A DNA stretch of 64,000 nt from Mycolicibacterium rhodesiae (GTDB lineage Bacteria; Actinomycetota; Actinomycetes; Mycobacteriales; Mycobacteriaceae), in the NCBI RefSeq assembly GCF_002086695.1, contig NZ_MVIH01000008.1, positions 124,001-188,000 of the forward strand, given 5' to 3'. Below the pieces are notes generated by a model. It saw only the letters and a program-made list of their open reading frames with translations, was not told where the DNA came from and made no database searches. Shown piece by piece: positions 24,575-33,005 of this stretch. Both the position numbers and the translations under genes were made by a program. Positions within the stretch are counted from its first letter, which is position 1; each line of letters begins with the position of its first letter.

Positions 24575-24799
24575 ATGAACGAAGCCAATCCCACCGTCGG
24601 TGCGCCGGGTCTCGACCTGCGTGCGGCCGCGAACAGTCTTGCCAGCCCACTGCGGTTGGCTGTGTTGACGCTGCTCGCACTGATCGTCTACTACTTCGTC
24701 GGATATGACCAAGGTGCCGTGTCGGTGTTCGGGTCGGACACTCACATCCACGAGTTCGTGCACGACGCACGGCACCTGCTGGGGTTCCCGTGCCACTGA
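24575..24799 (+). CDS. cbtB: CbtB cobalt transporter subunit
   Basis: This small protein of 74 residues has one membrane segment (LAVLTLLALIVYYFVGYDQGAVSVFG) and a C-terminal His-rich end (DTHIHEFVHDARHLLGFPCH) that fits CbtB proteins, where these residues bind cobalt. Its end overlaps the CbtA start by ten bases. CbtAB pairs are usually found near cobalamin genes; here the pair directly follows nitrile hydratase, so the cobalt need of that enzyme is the likely reason. Confidence 0.85.
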   Translation: MNEANPTVGAPGLDLRAAANSLASPLRLAVLTLLALIVYYFVGYDQGAVSVFGSDTHIHEFVHDARHLLGFPCH

Positions 24800-25608
24800 C
24801 CGCCGAATTACCCTCAGCCGTACGCTATCTCGTCCCGGGTGTGATGGGCGGCATCGTCTGCTTCGCGTTCAGCCGGTGGTTGATCGAGCCGTTGATCTCC
24901 ACCGCGGTGGACTATGAAGGTGCTCGAGAACACGCCGAGGCCGAGCTCGCCGGAGAAGCTCACGGCCACGGCCACGAGCTCTTCAGCCGCTCGGTGCAAG
25001 AGAACTTCGGTGCGGCCGTTGGAATCATCGCCTTCGCTGTCGCGATGGGCGTGCTGTTCGTGGTGGCCTACACCGTGATTCGTTCTGCGGTCGAACGACG
25101 CGGCGGCACGGCCGATCCCACCGGCCTGGCGCTGCTGTTGTCGGCGGGGATGTTCGGGGCGATCACGTTGGTGCCGGGCCTGAAGTATCCGCCGAATCCG
25201 CCCACGGTCGGTCTGGAAGAGACCATCGGTGCGCGAAGCTCGGCCTTCCTGACCGTCACCGTGGTCTCGGTGATCGCGGCGTGCGTGGCGACGGCGGCCG
25301 GGTTGGCCTGGTCGCGGCGGTGGGGGAGTTGGCCCGCGACCGCGCTCGCGGTCGGTGGTTACGCCGTGGTCATGCTGATCGCGTTCGTGTCGCTACCCGG
25401 ATTCCACGAGGTTCCCGGCCCGCTCTCCGGACCGGACGGCATCCTGATGGAGGGCTTCCCGGCTCAGGTGCTCGCCGATTTCCGGGTGTATTCGCTGCTG
25501 AACCAGGCACTGATGTGGACGACGATCGGCGTGACGTGGGCCCTTCTGTCGGGGCTGGCCGCTCGCCATCGGCAGCGCTCGGTCGGAATGGACTATGTTG
25601 CAACCTGA
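24790..25608 (+). CDS. cbtA: CbtA cobalt transporter subunit
   Basis: This protein of 272 residues starts at GTG 24790. It has five to six membrane segments (YLVPGVMGGIVCFAFSRWLI, FGAAVGIIAFAVAMGVLFVVAY, GLALLLSAGMFGAITLVPGL, TVVSVIAACVATAAGLAW, ATALAVGGYAVVMLIAFVSLP, VYSLLNQALMWTTIGVTWALLSG). A His-rich loop (EAHGHGHELF) and PGLKYPPNPP, a CbtA hallmark, are present. With CbtB it should bring Co2+ into the cell for the nitrile hydratase. It is the last gene of the operon; an L,D-transpeptidase follows after 60 bp. Confidence 0.88.
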   Translation: MPLTAELPSAVRYLVPGVMGGIVCFAFSRWLIEPLISTAVDYEGAREHAEAELAGEAHGHGHELFSRSVQENFGAAVGIIAFAVAMGVLFVVAYTVIRSAVERRGGTADPTGLALLLSAGMFGAITLVPGLKYPPNPPTVGLEETIGARSSAFLTVTVVSVIAACVATAAGLAWSRRWGSWPATALAVGGYAVVMLIAFVSLPGFHEVPGPLSGPDGILMEGFPAQVLADFRVYSLLNQALMWTTIGVTWALLSGLAARHRQRSVGMDYVAT

Positions 25609-25668
25609 CTGATCTCGGCAATCCGTCATGCGACACTGACTCCCAGAGCACGTGATGGGAGAACGCAG

Positions 25669-26511
25669 ATGTCGCGCTGGACGAGGATCACCCGGGCCGC
25701 CGCTGTGATGGTCGCCGGCCTGCTGGTAGCGAATGCCGCACCGGCGCTGGCAGATCCGGGTGATCCGGCCGCGGGTCAGGACCCGACGCCGTTCACCGGC
25801 GTCGCGCCGTTCGGGCCACCGAGGATAGCTCCTGCGAACGGCTCGACAGTGGGCGTGGCTCAACCGATCATCATCGACTTCCCCGGATTGGTCGAGGATG
25901 CGGGCGCCACCGAGAACGCCATCCACGTCTCGTCGACTCCACCGGTCCCCGGCAAGTTCTACTGGATGACCCCCACCCAGTTGCGGTGGCGCCCGCTCAG
26001 CTTTTGGCCTGCGCACACCACAGTGACTGTCGACGCGGGCGGTACCGTGTCGACCTTCCGCACCGGTGACACGCTGATCGCCACCGCCGACGACGCCACC
26101 CACCAACTGACCGTCACTCGCAACGGGGTGGTGGAGAAGACCATCCCGATGTCGATGGGCATGGCGGCAGGTGGGCATCAAACCGCCAACGGGACGTACT
26201 ACGTGCAAGAGAAGATGCCGTCGGTGGTGATGGATTCCTCGACCTATGGGGTCCCGGTCAACTCCACATACGGCTACAAGACGACAGTCGAGCTCGCCGT
26301 GCGATTCGATGACAGCGGCAACTTCGTGCACAGTGCTCCCTGGTCGGTCGACGATCAGGGAAAGCGAGACGTCAGCCACGGGTGCATCAACATCAGCCCG
26401 GCCAACGCCCGCTGGTTCTACGACAACTTCGGCGCCGGCGATCCGATCATCGTGAAGAACTCCACCGGCACCTACACCAGGGTCGACGGCTCCAGCGACT
26501 GGCAGCGATAG
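25669..26511 (+). CDS. L,D-transpeptidase (YkuD) with Ig-like domain
   Basis: The product has 280 residues. A signal peptide covers about 1-28 ([19 protein letters not shown]). A bacterial Ig-like domain (about 50-130) is followed by the YkuD catalytic domain (about 135-262) with active-site HGC in SHGCINIS (His237, Cys239) and His221. It makes 3-3 cross-links in peptidoglycan, the dominant linkage in mycobacteria, and is the target class of carbapenems. The overall layout fits an LdtMt-type protein with one Ig-like domain. Confidence 0.88.
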   Translation: MSRWTRITRAAAVMVAGLLVANAAPALADPGDPAAGQDPTPFTGVAPFGPPRIAPANGSTVGVAQPIIIDFPGLVEDAGATENAIHVSSTPPVPGKFYWMTPTQLRWRPLSFWPAHTTVTVDAGGTVSTFRTGDTLIATADDATHQLTVTRNGVVEKTIPMSMGMAAGGHQTANGTYYVQEKMPSVVMDSSTYGVPVNSTYGYKTTVELAVRFDDSGNFVHSAPWSVDDQGKRDVSHGCINISPANARWFYDNFGAGDPIIVKNSTGTYTRVDGSSDWQR

Positions 26512-26736
26512 CCCGTTCGCGTTTTCGTTCGCTGAGGGAGCCGCACGCGGACAGAGATGCGGCAACGTCTGCGTCTGCAGGCCCCTGAGTAATTTGCCAG
26601 AAGCCGCAGCACCGGGAGTTGCTGGACCAGCCGGACGGTCCAAACACGGCTCATCCCTGCCGAATTCGATTTTTCCACCTCGGCCGTGGGGTAGGTTGCT
26701 CATGGGTCAGGGGTGACACGACGACGGGGAGTCACT

Positions 26737-27933
26737 ATGTATGCAGTCCCTCGGCCCTTTGTTGCCGCCACGGCGGCAGTGGTCGGCGCCAGCGCCATCG
26801 CGATCAGCCCGCTGGCCCCGCCGGCACTGGATATCCACTCCGCCCCCGCGATTCAGTTGGCTGCCAGCGCCGACTGGGCGGACATCTTCACCAGGGCGGG
26901 CCAGAACGCGCAGGCGTTGTTCGACACCTGGCGCCAGGCGCCCGCTCCGGTACTACAGCAGATCGTCGCCAACCAGATCTCCTACCTCAAAGAGCTGCCC
27001 GACTTCACCGCCATCGCCAACCAGATCCAGACCCATCTCCGGGCCGCGCTGGCCGCACCGGTCGCGCCCGATCTCAGCACTTTGGACCCCACACACGGAA
27101 CCTTCTACCAACTGCTGCCCGCGGTCTTGCAGTTGCCCGGTGTCCCAGAAGCGTTGAACCTCATCATCTCGCCGACTGGGCGGCAGTTGCTGGGCTTTTC
27201 GACAACTGCGCTGAGCGGCTTGATTCTCGGCATGGCCGGTCCGGTGCTCGGTCCCCTGATCGTGTTGTCGTCGAGCGTGGACGCAATCCGGGCGGAGCTC
27301 ACCTCGCCGACGCCCGACGTGGCTGCTGCGCTCGGCACGTTGACGAACATTCCGGCGGCGATGACCGACGCATTCCTCAACGGCGGCCAGCATGTTGACC
27401 TCACAGCGCTGGCGAAGGCATTCGGACCGGCGATCGGCGTCACCTTTCCCGACGGCGTTGAAGTCGGCGTTGCTCTCGGCGGCCTGCTGAGTCCGGGCGG
27501 CTCGATCTTCAATGCGCTGGATTTCGCGTACGACAACAACCTGCTCGGTGTCTTCCACATCCACGTCCCGCTCGCGACCGGGACCGGGGTCGGGCCGATC
27601 GGCGCGTTCATGGACTTCACCCGAGCGATCGCGAAGTCCATCGGGTGGACCGCTCCCGCGAGCGCTGCCGCCTCCGCCCGGAGCGTGGCTGCGCCGAGCG
27701 GTTTGGCGGCGGCCAACGAGGTGCCGAAGTCCGTTCTGGCCGCCGCACCCACCGCCACCGTGACGACGCCGGTCGCCCCCAAGGCCACCACGAACCGTGA
27801 TGTCAAGGCGAGCAAGGGAAGTAGTACCGCATCTCGCGGCAACACCACCGCCAAGCGCACCCCGGCGACGGCAGGTGCCGGCAAGGGCTCCAGCGCGCGG
27901 GCGAAGGCGCCTGCGAAGGCCGCCGCCGGGTAG
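26737..27933 (+). CDS. GjpA-type envelope protein, second paralogue
   Basis: The product has 398 residues from ATG 26737 (GGGGAGTCACT upstream). RPFVAATAAVVGASAIAISPLAPP repeats the opening of the paralogue at 12909. APVLQQIVANQISYLKELPDF is a motif widespread in this mycobacterial family. The centre has hydrophobic helices, and the last 90 residues form an Ala/Lys/Thr-rich low-complexity tail. A signal-like N-terminus and no other membrane anchor suggest export to the envelope. The ACTTAC-N6-GTAAGT sites before the first paralogue are absent here, so the two are probably regulated differently. The 225 bp before it hold no gene. Confidence 0.7.
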   Translation: MYAVPRPFVAATAAVVGASAIAISPLAPPALDIHSAPAIQLAASADWADIFTRAGQNAQALFDTWRQAPAPVLQQIVANQISYLKELPDFTAIANQIQTHLRAALAAPVAPDLSTLDPTHGTFYQLLPAVLQLPGVPEALNLIISPTGRQLLGFSTTALSGLILGMAGPVLGPLIVLSSSVDAIRAELTSPTPDVAAALGTLTNIPAAMTDAFLNGGQHVDLTALAKAFGPAIGVTFPDGVEVGVALGGLLSPGGSIFNALDFAYDNNLLGVFHIHVPLATGTGVGPIGAFMDFTRAIAKSIGWTAPASAAASARSVAAPSGLAAANEVPKSVLAAAPTATVTTPVAPKATTNRDVKASKGSSTASRGNTTAKRTPATAGAGKGSSARAKAPAKAAAG

Positions 27934-28016
27934 CCGACGGTCAGCGTTCCAAACTCGGTAGCCGGGCCTCGGCGCGCCAGGGCCACGTTTCGATCACGTC
28001 GGGCGATGATACGGAT

Positions 28017-28781
28017 GTGGCTGCTGATACCAATGTGACTAACCAGGAACCGCCGGTCGAGCGCCCGACACCGCAACCGGAGGCATCCGCCGAGGCCTCG
28101 ACTGCCGAGCCGCCCGCCGAGCCGACCCCTGCGCCGCCGCCCAAGCAGCGGACCTGGTCGATGCCGAAGTCGCCGATCACGCGCAAGCAGCTCGACGACG
28201 TCGGTCGCGCGGCGCTCAAAGCCGTCACCGGCATCGCCCGGTTCGTCGCAGCGGTCGCCAGGAACACCGCGCTCGCCCTGACGAAGCTCTGGCGGGCGAT
28301 CGAAGCCGTACCGGCAGCCGTGCAGCTGTTCGGTGCGGCGGGCATCGGGATGCTCGTCGGTATCGTCGGCGCGATCACAGTGCACTCCACCGCGGGCTTG
28401 GTCTGCACCGTCGTGGTCATCCCGGTCTGCGCCGCAATCCTCGGTGCGCTCGGTCACCGCTGGTACTGCGGACTGGGCATCGACGCCACTGAGCGCGTCA
28501 CGCCGGCCCAGCCGACGCAGTCCGATTTGCAGCGCTCGGTCGAGTACGTCGACAAGAAGCTGGCACTGGCTCTCAACGCGTTCGGCACCGAGCAACACCA
28601 GCAAGCGGTCATTGCGTTGTTCCAGGCGAAGACGGCGGTCGAGCTCACGCTGGGAACGGAGCAGGATCCACCGAGCCACGTCGACCTGTCGCTTCGCGCG
28701 GACGACTACGCCTTGCGGCCGCGCATCCGTGCCGGGTCGACTTCTGCTCTGCCAGAAAGCAATTCACTGGCGGCGTCGTGA
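28017..28781 (+). CDS. Membrane protein with proline/glutamate-rich N-terminus
   Basis: This 254-residue protein starts at GTG 28017. Residues 1-45 are Pro/Glu/Ala-rich and disordered. Two hydrophobic segments follow near 103-120 (LFGAAGIGMLVGIVGAITV) and 127-146 (LVCTVVVIPVCAAILGALG), with a helical region between. A charged C-terminal domain contains SVEYVDKKLALALNAFGTEQHQQAVIALFQAKTAVELTLG. The long cytosolic tail looks like a structural or scaffold element. It overlaps the next gene by four bases (GTGA). No family recognised. Confidence 0.55.
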   Translation: MAADTNVTNQEPPVERPTPQPEASAEASTAEPPAEPTPAPPPKQRTWSMPKSPITRKQLDDVGRAALKAVTGIARFVAAVARNTALALTKLWRAIEAVPAAVQLFGAAGIGMLVGIVGAITVHSTAGLVCTVVVIPVCAAILGALGHRWYCGLGIDATERVTPAQPTQSDLQRSVEYVDKKLALALNAFGTEQHQQAVIALFQAKTAVELTLGTEQDPPSHVDLSLRADDYALRPRIRAGSTSALPESNSLAAS

Positions 28782-29149
28782 CAGCAACGGCGATCACGGG
28801 TCAGGTGGCTCTCGTCGAGGACGACTACACGCTCGTCATCAACCGTGGGAGCGACGCCGGGGTGCGATCAGGCATGATCTTCGCGGTGCACTCCAATTCG
28901 GGGCCGGTGATCACCGACCCCGAGTCGGGTCGGGAATTGGGCAGACTCAGCCGGGAGAAGCTGCGGGTACGCGTCTTCGACGTACAGCCCCTGTTCGCCC
29001 GTGCGCACACATTCGTCGAGACGGACAGCTTCCACGGCCTGCTCCGGATACCTTTCGTCGCGTCCGACGGCGCCGTCACGATCGACGTCGGTGACATAGT
29101 TGAGTTGATCCACCGAGACGCAAGCCGAACGCACGCCGCTGCCCAGTAG
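28778..29149 (+). CDS. Small beta-rich protein resembling FlgT C-terminal domain
   Basis: This 123-residue protein starts at GTG 28778. ITGQVALVEDDYTLVINRGSDAGVRSGMIFAVH, then ITDPESGRELGR and LRVRVFDVQPLFARA, follow the pattern of the FlgT C-terminal domain and similar barrels (a G-x-V strand, vNxGs-x-xGV-x-xG, dP-x-tG-x-x-lG). Mycobacteria lack flagella, so the fold must be used for another job, probably binding the membrane partner encoded just upstream. The four-base overlap supports a complex of the two. Confidence 0.5.
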   Translation: MTATAITGQVALVEDDYTLVINRGSDAGVRSGMIFAVHSNSGPVITDPESGRELGRLSREKLRVRVFDVQPLFARAHTFVETDSFHGLLRIPFVASDGAVTIDVGDIVELIHRDASRTHAAAQ

Positions 29150-29194
29150 CTACGAAACGCGGTACAAACGGGTAATACCGGGTACTCCAGCGCG

Positions 29195-30037
29195 ATGGTC
29201 AACCGTGCAACCGCCGCCGCAGCGCTCATCGCGGCACCCGTCGTCGTCCTCGCGGGCTGCAACTCCGCTCAGAACGGCAGTCCGCAGACATCCGGTACGA
29301 CGACGTCGGGCTCCAGTGCCCAGACGATCACAGCAGAACTGAAGTCGCCCGACGGCAAGCCCGTCGCCAACGCGACGATCGACTTCGCGAACGGATACGC
29401 GACCGTGACGGTCGAGACCGTCGCCGGAAGCACCCTGTCGCCGGGAAGCCATGGCATGCACATCCACTCGATAGGCAAGTGCGAGGCCGATTCGGTTGCC
29501 CCGTCCGGCGGTGCGCCGGGCAACTTCCTGTCCGCAGGCGGACACCTGCAGGTGGGCGGGCGCACCGAGCACCCTGCGAGCGGAGACCTGACACCGCTGT
29601 TCGTACGCACGGACGGTTCCGGGAAACTCGTCGCCACCACCGACGCCTTCACCCTCGACGACCTCAAAGGCCCGCAGGGCAGCGCGCTCATCATTCACGC
29701 GGGGCCGGACAACTTCGCCAACATCCCGCAGCGCTACACCCACGACGGCGTGCCGGGGCCCGACGCCGAAACGATGGCAACCGGTGACGCCGGTGCCCGG
29801 GTGGCGTGTGCGGTCCTGGCGCCGGCAACTGCCGGCACCACCACCTCCGTCACGACGAGTACGTCGACCGTCACCGAGACGACGGCTACGCAGGTGCCGC
29901 CGGCGGAGACCAGCCCGACCACGACGACGTCGACCACGCCGGCGACAACCACGACGGTGAGTCCGACCACCACGGTGACGACGTCGCCCACCGTCTCGAC
30001 CACCACGACACCGGTCAGTCCCCAGCCTGCGGGTTGA
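29195..30037 (+). CDS. sodC: Cu/Zn superoxide dismutase lipoprotein with Thr-rich tail
   Basis: The product has 280 residues. The lipobox VLAGC (Cys22) predicts a lipoprotein. The SodC domain (about 45-210) has the copper ligands His89, His91 (HGMHIH), His117 (GGHLQV) and His168 (IIHAG). The zinc-loop His before GD (HVGD in typical enzymes) is replaced in HPASGDL, so the zinc site looks incomplete, as described for M. tuberculosis SodC. Residues 212-280 form a Thr/Ser/Pro-rich tail not found in typical SodC, probably a wall spacer or glycosylated region. It protects the envelope against superoxide. Its 3' end overlaps the convergent radical SAM gene by 23 bp. Confidence 0.9.
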   Translation: MVNRATAAAALIAAPVVVLAGCNSAQNGSPQTSGTTTSGSSAQTITAELKSPDGKPVANATIDFANGYATVTVETVAGSTLSPGSHGMHIHSIGKCEADSVAPSGGAPGNFLSAGGHLQVGGRTEHPASGDLTPLFVRTDGSGKLVATTDAFTLDDLKGPQGSALIIHAGPDNFANIPQRYTHDGVPGPDAETMATGDAGARVACAVLAPATAGTTTSVTTSTSTVTETTATQVPPAETSPTTTTSTTPATTTTVSPTTTVTTSPTVSTTTTPVSPQPAG

Positions 30038-31586
30038 CCGCGAGCAGCGGAAGTTGTTGACCCGCTGCGATCGACATGCGCTGGCGGGCGAGAGCCGGCC
30101 ATGCCTGTACTGCGCAGAACGGCGCGCACTGGTGCTGGCCGGCGCTGGTGCCCACGTGCACGCAGCACTGAACCAGGCGCTCCTCGATCATGGTCGACAT
30201 ATCCATGAACGGCTTGATCGTGATGCGGACGACCCGTTCGCCCAGCATTCGGCGGAGTTTGCGACGCCGTCCGGGCAGCGCCGACGATGCCATGGTGAGC
30301 AGCGTGCTCATGCCGAGATCGCAACTCTCGCAAATGGTTCGCCACACTTCGCCGATGTCGGGGTGCGACAGCGACGACTGCTCCGAGAGCAGCCCGAGCA
30401 GTGATTCCTTGACCGCCAGGTGCAGCTGCTGAGGAAGTTCGCTGTCGGCGATCCGGTTCGACACCAGCCCGAGTCTGGCCTTGAGGCCGTCGTGGCCGAG
30501 CAACGACACCAGCGAGCGCCATGCACCGGCGTCGTCGCGAATCAGGTATCCGACCGAGCAGCAGTGCGGGTGCGAACAGGGGAGTGCGGTGAGGTCGCGC
30601 CACGTCACCGCGCCGTCGGTCTGCGGGCCGAGCCGCTTGAGCACCCCGGTGTGGGTGAGCCGGTCCAGCGGGTCGATGTGCCCGGACCGGCCGGAGCCGA
30701 ATTGCGGCTGGATGCTGATCCCACCGACGTAGGGCGTGGCCAGAGCCAGCGCGACCATGTCACCGATCTCGGTGTCGTTCACCCCGAGCGCGGCCGTCAT
30801 CACCAGCGTCGTGAAGATCTCGCGCTGCGACAACCGCTGCAATGCAGCGTGCTTCACTGCGCGCAGATCCCCGCCGCGGTGATGGCGATGCGCGGCCTCG
30901 GTGCGACCGTCGTATTGCAGGTACACCTCGACTCGGTCGCGATGCTCGGTCAGCAGATCGAGCAGGCTGTCGTCGTTGGCGATGCGAACGCCGTTGCTGT
31001 TGATCAGTATTCGGGTGATCGGACGAGAGGTCAGTTCGGCCAACAGCTCGGGCAGAGCCGGGTGCAGCGTGGGCTCGCCGCCGGAGAGCATCAGCACGTC
31101 GAGGCGGCCGTTCTCGCGGGTCAGCCGTTGGTCCACGTTGGCAAGCACGTCGGCGACCGCGACCACGTTGCGCAGGTCCGGCGAGGAACCCGTGAAACAG
31201 GTGGGACAGCGCAGATTGCAGGTTTCGGCGATGTCTTCGAGAAGGATGCAGGTGTGCTGGGTCTGCATCTCCGGCAACCCGCGCAGATACGCCGACGGGA
31301 TCGGATCGAAGTTTCCTGCCACATCGGGGGTGTGGGCCTTGGTCGGCGCGGTCCATTCCTCGAGATAGCGCAGGATCTCCGGATCCTCGTCGTAGAGGGT
31401 GCTCACCAAACCGTGTGTCCGGCAACCGCGCTCGAGCCATACCCGCTCGTCGCGCTCGACGAGCCGACCGCTGAGGCGGGCGACATCGGCCAGCGCCTTT
31501 TCGGGGGCCTCGTCGTGGCAGGACGGGCAGAAGGCGGTGACGTAACGCAACAACCGGTCGCCGCGCAACCCCATCCCGGCCGTCAC
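30015..31586 (-). CDS. Radical SAM enzyme resembling MJ0619/Tes family
   Basis: The 523 residues run from GTG 31586 (overlapping the upstream stop, GTGA); ATG 31574 is the alternative. A N-terminal Cys/His site (FCPSC at 20-23, GCRTHG at 55-59) precedes the radical SAM domain with CNLRCPTC (Cys123, 127, 130, CX3CX2C), [11 protein letters not shown] and LQYDGR. A C-terminal part with more Cys (QCCVHVG, HQCAPFC) follows. The N-terminal zinc-like block plus CX3CX2C core is the layout of MJ0619-type enzymes, which include archaeal tetraether synthase (Tes). The reaction here is not known. Linkage to an Lgt-like transferase points to a lipid or lipoprotein substrate. Confidence 0.75.
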   Translation of the reverse strand: MTAGMGLRGDRLLRYVTAFCPSCHDEAPEKALADVARLSGRLVERDERVWLERGCRTHGLVSTLYDEDPEILRYLEEWTAPTKAHTPDVAGNFDPIPSAYLRGLPEMQTQHTCILLEDIAETCNLRCPTCFTGSSPDLRNVVAVADVLANVDQRLTRENGRLDVLMLSGGEPTLHPALPELLAELTSRPITRILINSNGVRIANDDSLLDLLTEHRDRVEVYLQYDGRTEAAHRHHRGGDLRAVKHAALQRLSQREIFTTLVMTAALGVNDTEIGDMVALALATPYVGGISIQPQFGSGRSGHIDPLDRLTHTGVLKRLGPQTDGAVTWRDLTALPCSHPHCCSVGYLIRDDAGAWRSLVSLLGHDGLKARLGLVSNRIADSELPQQLHLAVKESLLGLLSEQSSLSHPDIGEVWRTICESCDLGMSTLLTMASSALPGRRRKLRRMLGERVVRITIKPFMDMSTMIEERLVQCCVHVGTSAGQHQCAPFCAVQAWPALARQRMSIAAGQQLPLLAVNPQAGD

Positions 31587-32071
31587 GTGTACAGCTCGGG
31601 GTTGAGACCCGTGCAGAATCCGACGGAGATGACGGACAGTACCGCCCAGCCGATCATCAGGCCGAGACCCAGTCCCTTGCCGTTCGCCTTCGTCGTGGCC
31701 AGTAGTACACCGCCCCCACCGAAAGCGATGAGCGCCAACACCACTGCAGCGAGGATCAGCGTTCCGTGCCCACGCCCGTCGGACATGCTCAGCGCGGCGA
31801 AGCCGATGACGAAGTTCAGTGCGAAGTACAAGAACGTCCCGAGGACGGCCATCCCGACCGAGATGCGTGGGGTGTTGGGCTGCCACGGCGGCGGCGCCGG
31901 CGGCGGGTAGTCGTACTGGCCAGGCGGCCGATAGCCCGGAGGTGGCGGGTATCCCGCGGGCGGCGGATACCACGGCGGCTGCGGCAGATAGGCGGGCGGC
32001 AGCGGCTGCTCGGGTGGTGGCGGTGGGACGCCGTCGCCCTTCTCGTCGTCGCCCGGTGGGGGAGTCGTCAT
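31583..32071 (-). CDS. Proline-rich membrane protein between Lgt-like and radical SAM genes
   Basis: The 162 residues start at ATG 32071, overlapping the Lgt-like stop by four bases. The first 75 residues are Pro/Tyr/Gly-rich and disordered (PPPAYLPQPPWYPPPAGYPP type). Three hydrophobic segments follow (ISVGMAVLGTFLYFALNFVIGFAAL, LILAAVVLALIAFGGGGVLLA, GLMIGWAVLSVISVGF). The architecture is the common actinobacterial one of a Pro-rich head on a small membrane domain. It may hold the two enzymes of the operon at the membrane; that is inference from order only. Confidence 0.7.
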   Translation of the reverse strand: MTTPPPGDDEKGDGVPPPPPEQPLPPAYLPQPPWYPPPAGYPPPPGYRPPGQYDYPPPAPPPWQPNTPRISVGMAVLGTFLYFALNFVIGFAALSMSDGRGHGTLILAAVVLALIAFGGGGVLLATTKANGKGLGLGLMIGWAVLSVISVGFCTGLNPELYT

Positions 32072-32853
32072 GCGGATATCTCCTGCCGCTGCGTTGGGAA
32101 GCGATAGTAACCGCGGCGGATTCCGTACCACAGTCGAACGCCGACAACGACGAGCGAGGGCAGCAGAAACCATTGCGGCCGAGTCAAATCCAGCCACACT
32201 GTCTGGTTGGCGCGGGTGAACTCGACGAAGAAGCGGAACACGGCATAGGCCGCGACATAGATGACGAACAATTCGCCGGGCCTGGTGATGCGGGGCCGCA
32301 GCCACATCAGCGCCGCGAAAGCTGCCAGCTGGAACACGATCTCGTACACGAAGGACGGGTGCATCGCCTGGCCGGTCAGGCAGCCGGGACATTCGGGTGT
32401 GGTGGCGGCGGCGTGCACACCCCAGGGCAGCGATGTGGGTCGACCGGGCGCCTCGGTGAGATGGCACCCGATCCGGCCGACGGCCATCCCGAGCGCCACC
32501 GCCGGAGCGAACAGATCGCCGGTCTTCCCGCGGTAGCCGCCGAGGCGTTTGGCGATCAGCACCCCGACGTACGCTCCGAGCAAGCCGCCGAGAATGCTCT
32601 TGGAGCCGTACTCCCAGGCCCGCGTCAGCGCGGGGTTGGCGGCGAAATCCAGGTGGCGTGCCCAGCCTGACAGGCGCATTCCGATCGCGCCGCCGACAAG
32701 CGCCCCGGCGACCGCGACGAGCGACTGGTCGTTGACGGCCCCCCGCCGACGCGCCTCCAACATGAACACGACCATCGCCGTCGCCACGCCGAGCCCGACG
32801 AACAGACTGTGCACGGGGACCGCCACCGGCCCGACATGCCATTCGGGGACCAT
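32068..32853 (-). CDS. Lgt-like prolipoprotein diacylglyceryl transferase paralogue
   Basis: This 261-residue protein has about seven membrane segments. The Lgt signature is present as GRIGCHLTEAPGRPTSLPWGV (Arg127; the usual Asn after GRIG is Cys130), and HPSFVYE, then RFFVEFTRANQ with the Arg and Glu of the catalytic site. Lgt moves diacylglyceryl from phosphatidylglycerol to lipobox cysteine. The altered residue and the operon partners suggest a paralogue with a specialised substrate, not the housekeeping copy, but it could be a working Lgt. It is divergent from the SDR gene across a MarR-type palindrome. Confidence 0.82.
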   Translation of the reverse strand: MVPEWHVGPVAVPVHSLFVGLGVATAMVVFMLEARRRGAVNDQSLVAVAGALVGGAIGMRLSGWARHLDFAANPALTRAWEYGSKSILGGLLGAYVGVLIAKRLGGYRGKTGDLFAPAVALGMAVGRIGCHLTEAPGRPTSLPWGVHAAATTPECPGCLTGQAMHPSFVYEIVFQLAAFAALMWLRPRITRPGELFVIYVAAYAVFRFFVEFTRANQTVWLDLTRPQWFLLPSLVVVGVRLWYGIRRGYYRFPTQRQEISA

Positions 32854-32949
32854 GTGTCAAAACCTATCGGCAATCCTGCGACGGGGGTGTGTGATTGCCT
32901 GGGCCGGCAGGTCGGCTCAGACCATCGTCTCGATGGGGACGATGGAATA

Positions 32950-32965
32950 ACGTGACATGTCACGT
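32950..32965. promoter_or_regulatory. 16-bp palindrome, probable MarR operator
   Basis: ACGTGACATGTCACGT is a perfect inverted repeat 40 bp before the SDR start and 97 bp from the Lgt-like start. Its core GTGAC-N2-GTCAC recurs before the MarR gene at 34263-34274, which ties the two sites to that regulator. Confidence 0.6.
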
Positions 32966-33005
32966 AGTTCTTCTGGCCACAGGTCCAACACATCGAGGAG
33001 CAATC

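Noticed and set aside
29820..30037. Thr-rich end of SodC as a sequencing or frameshift artefact
   Set aside because: The reading frame and codon use stay consistent through the repeats to the stop, and the convergent neighbour is intact, so the tail is taken as real.
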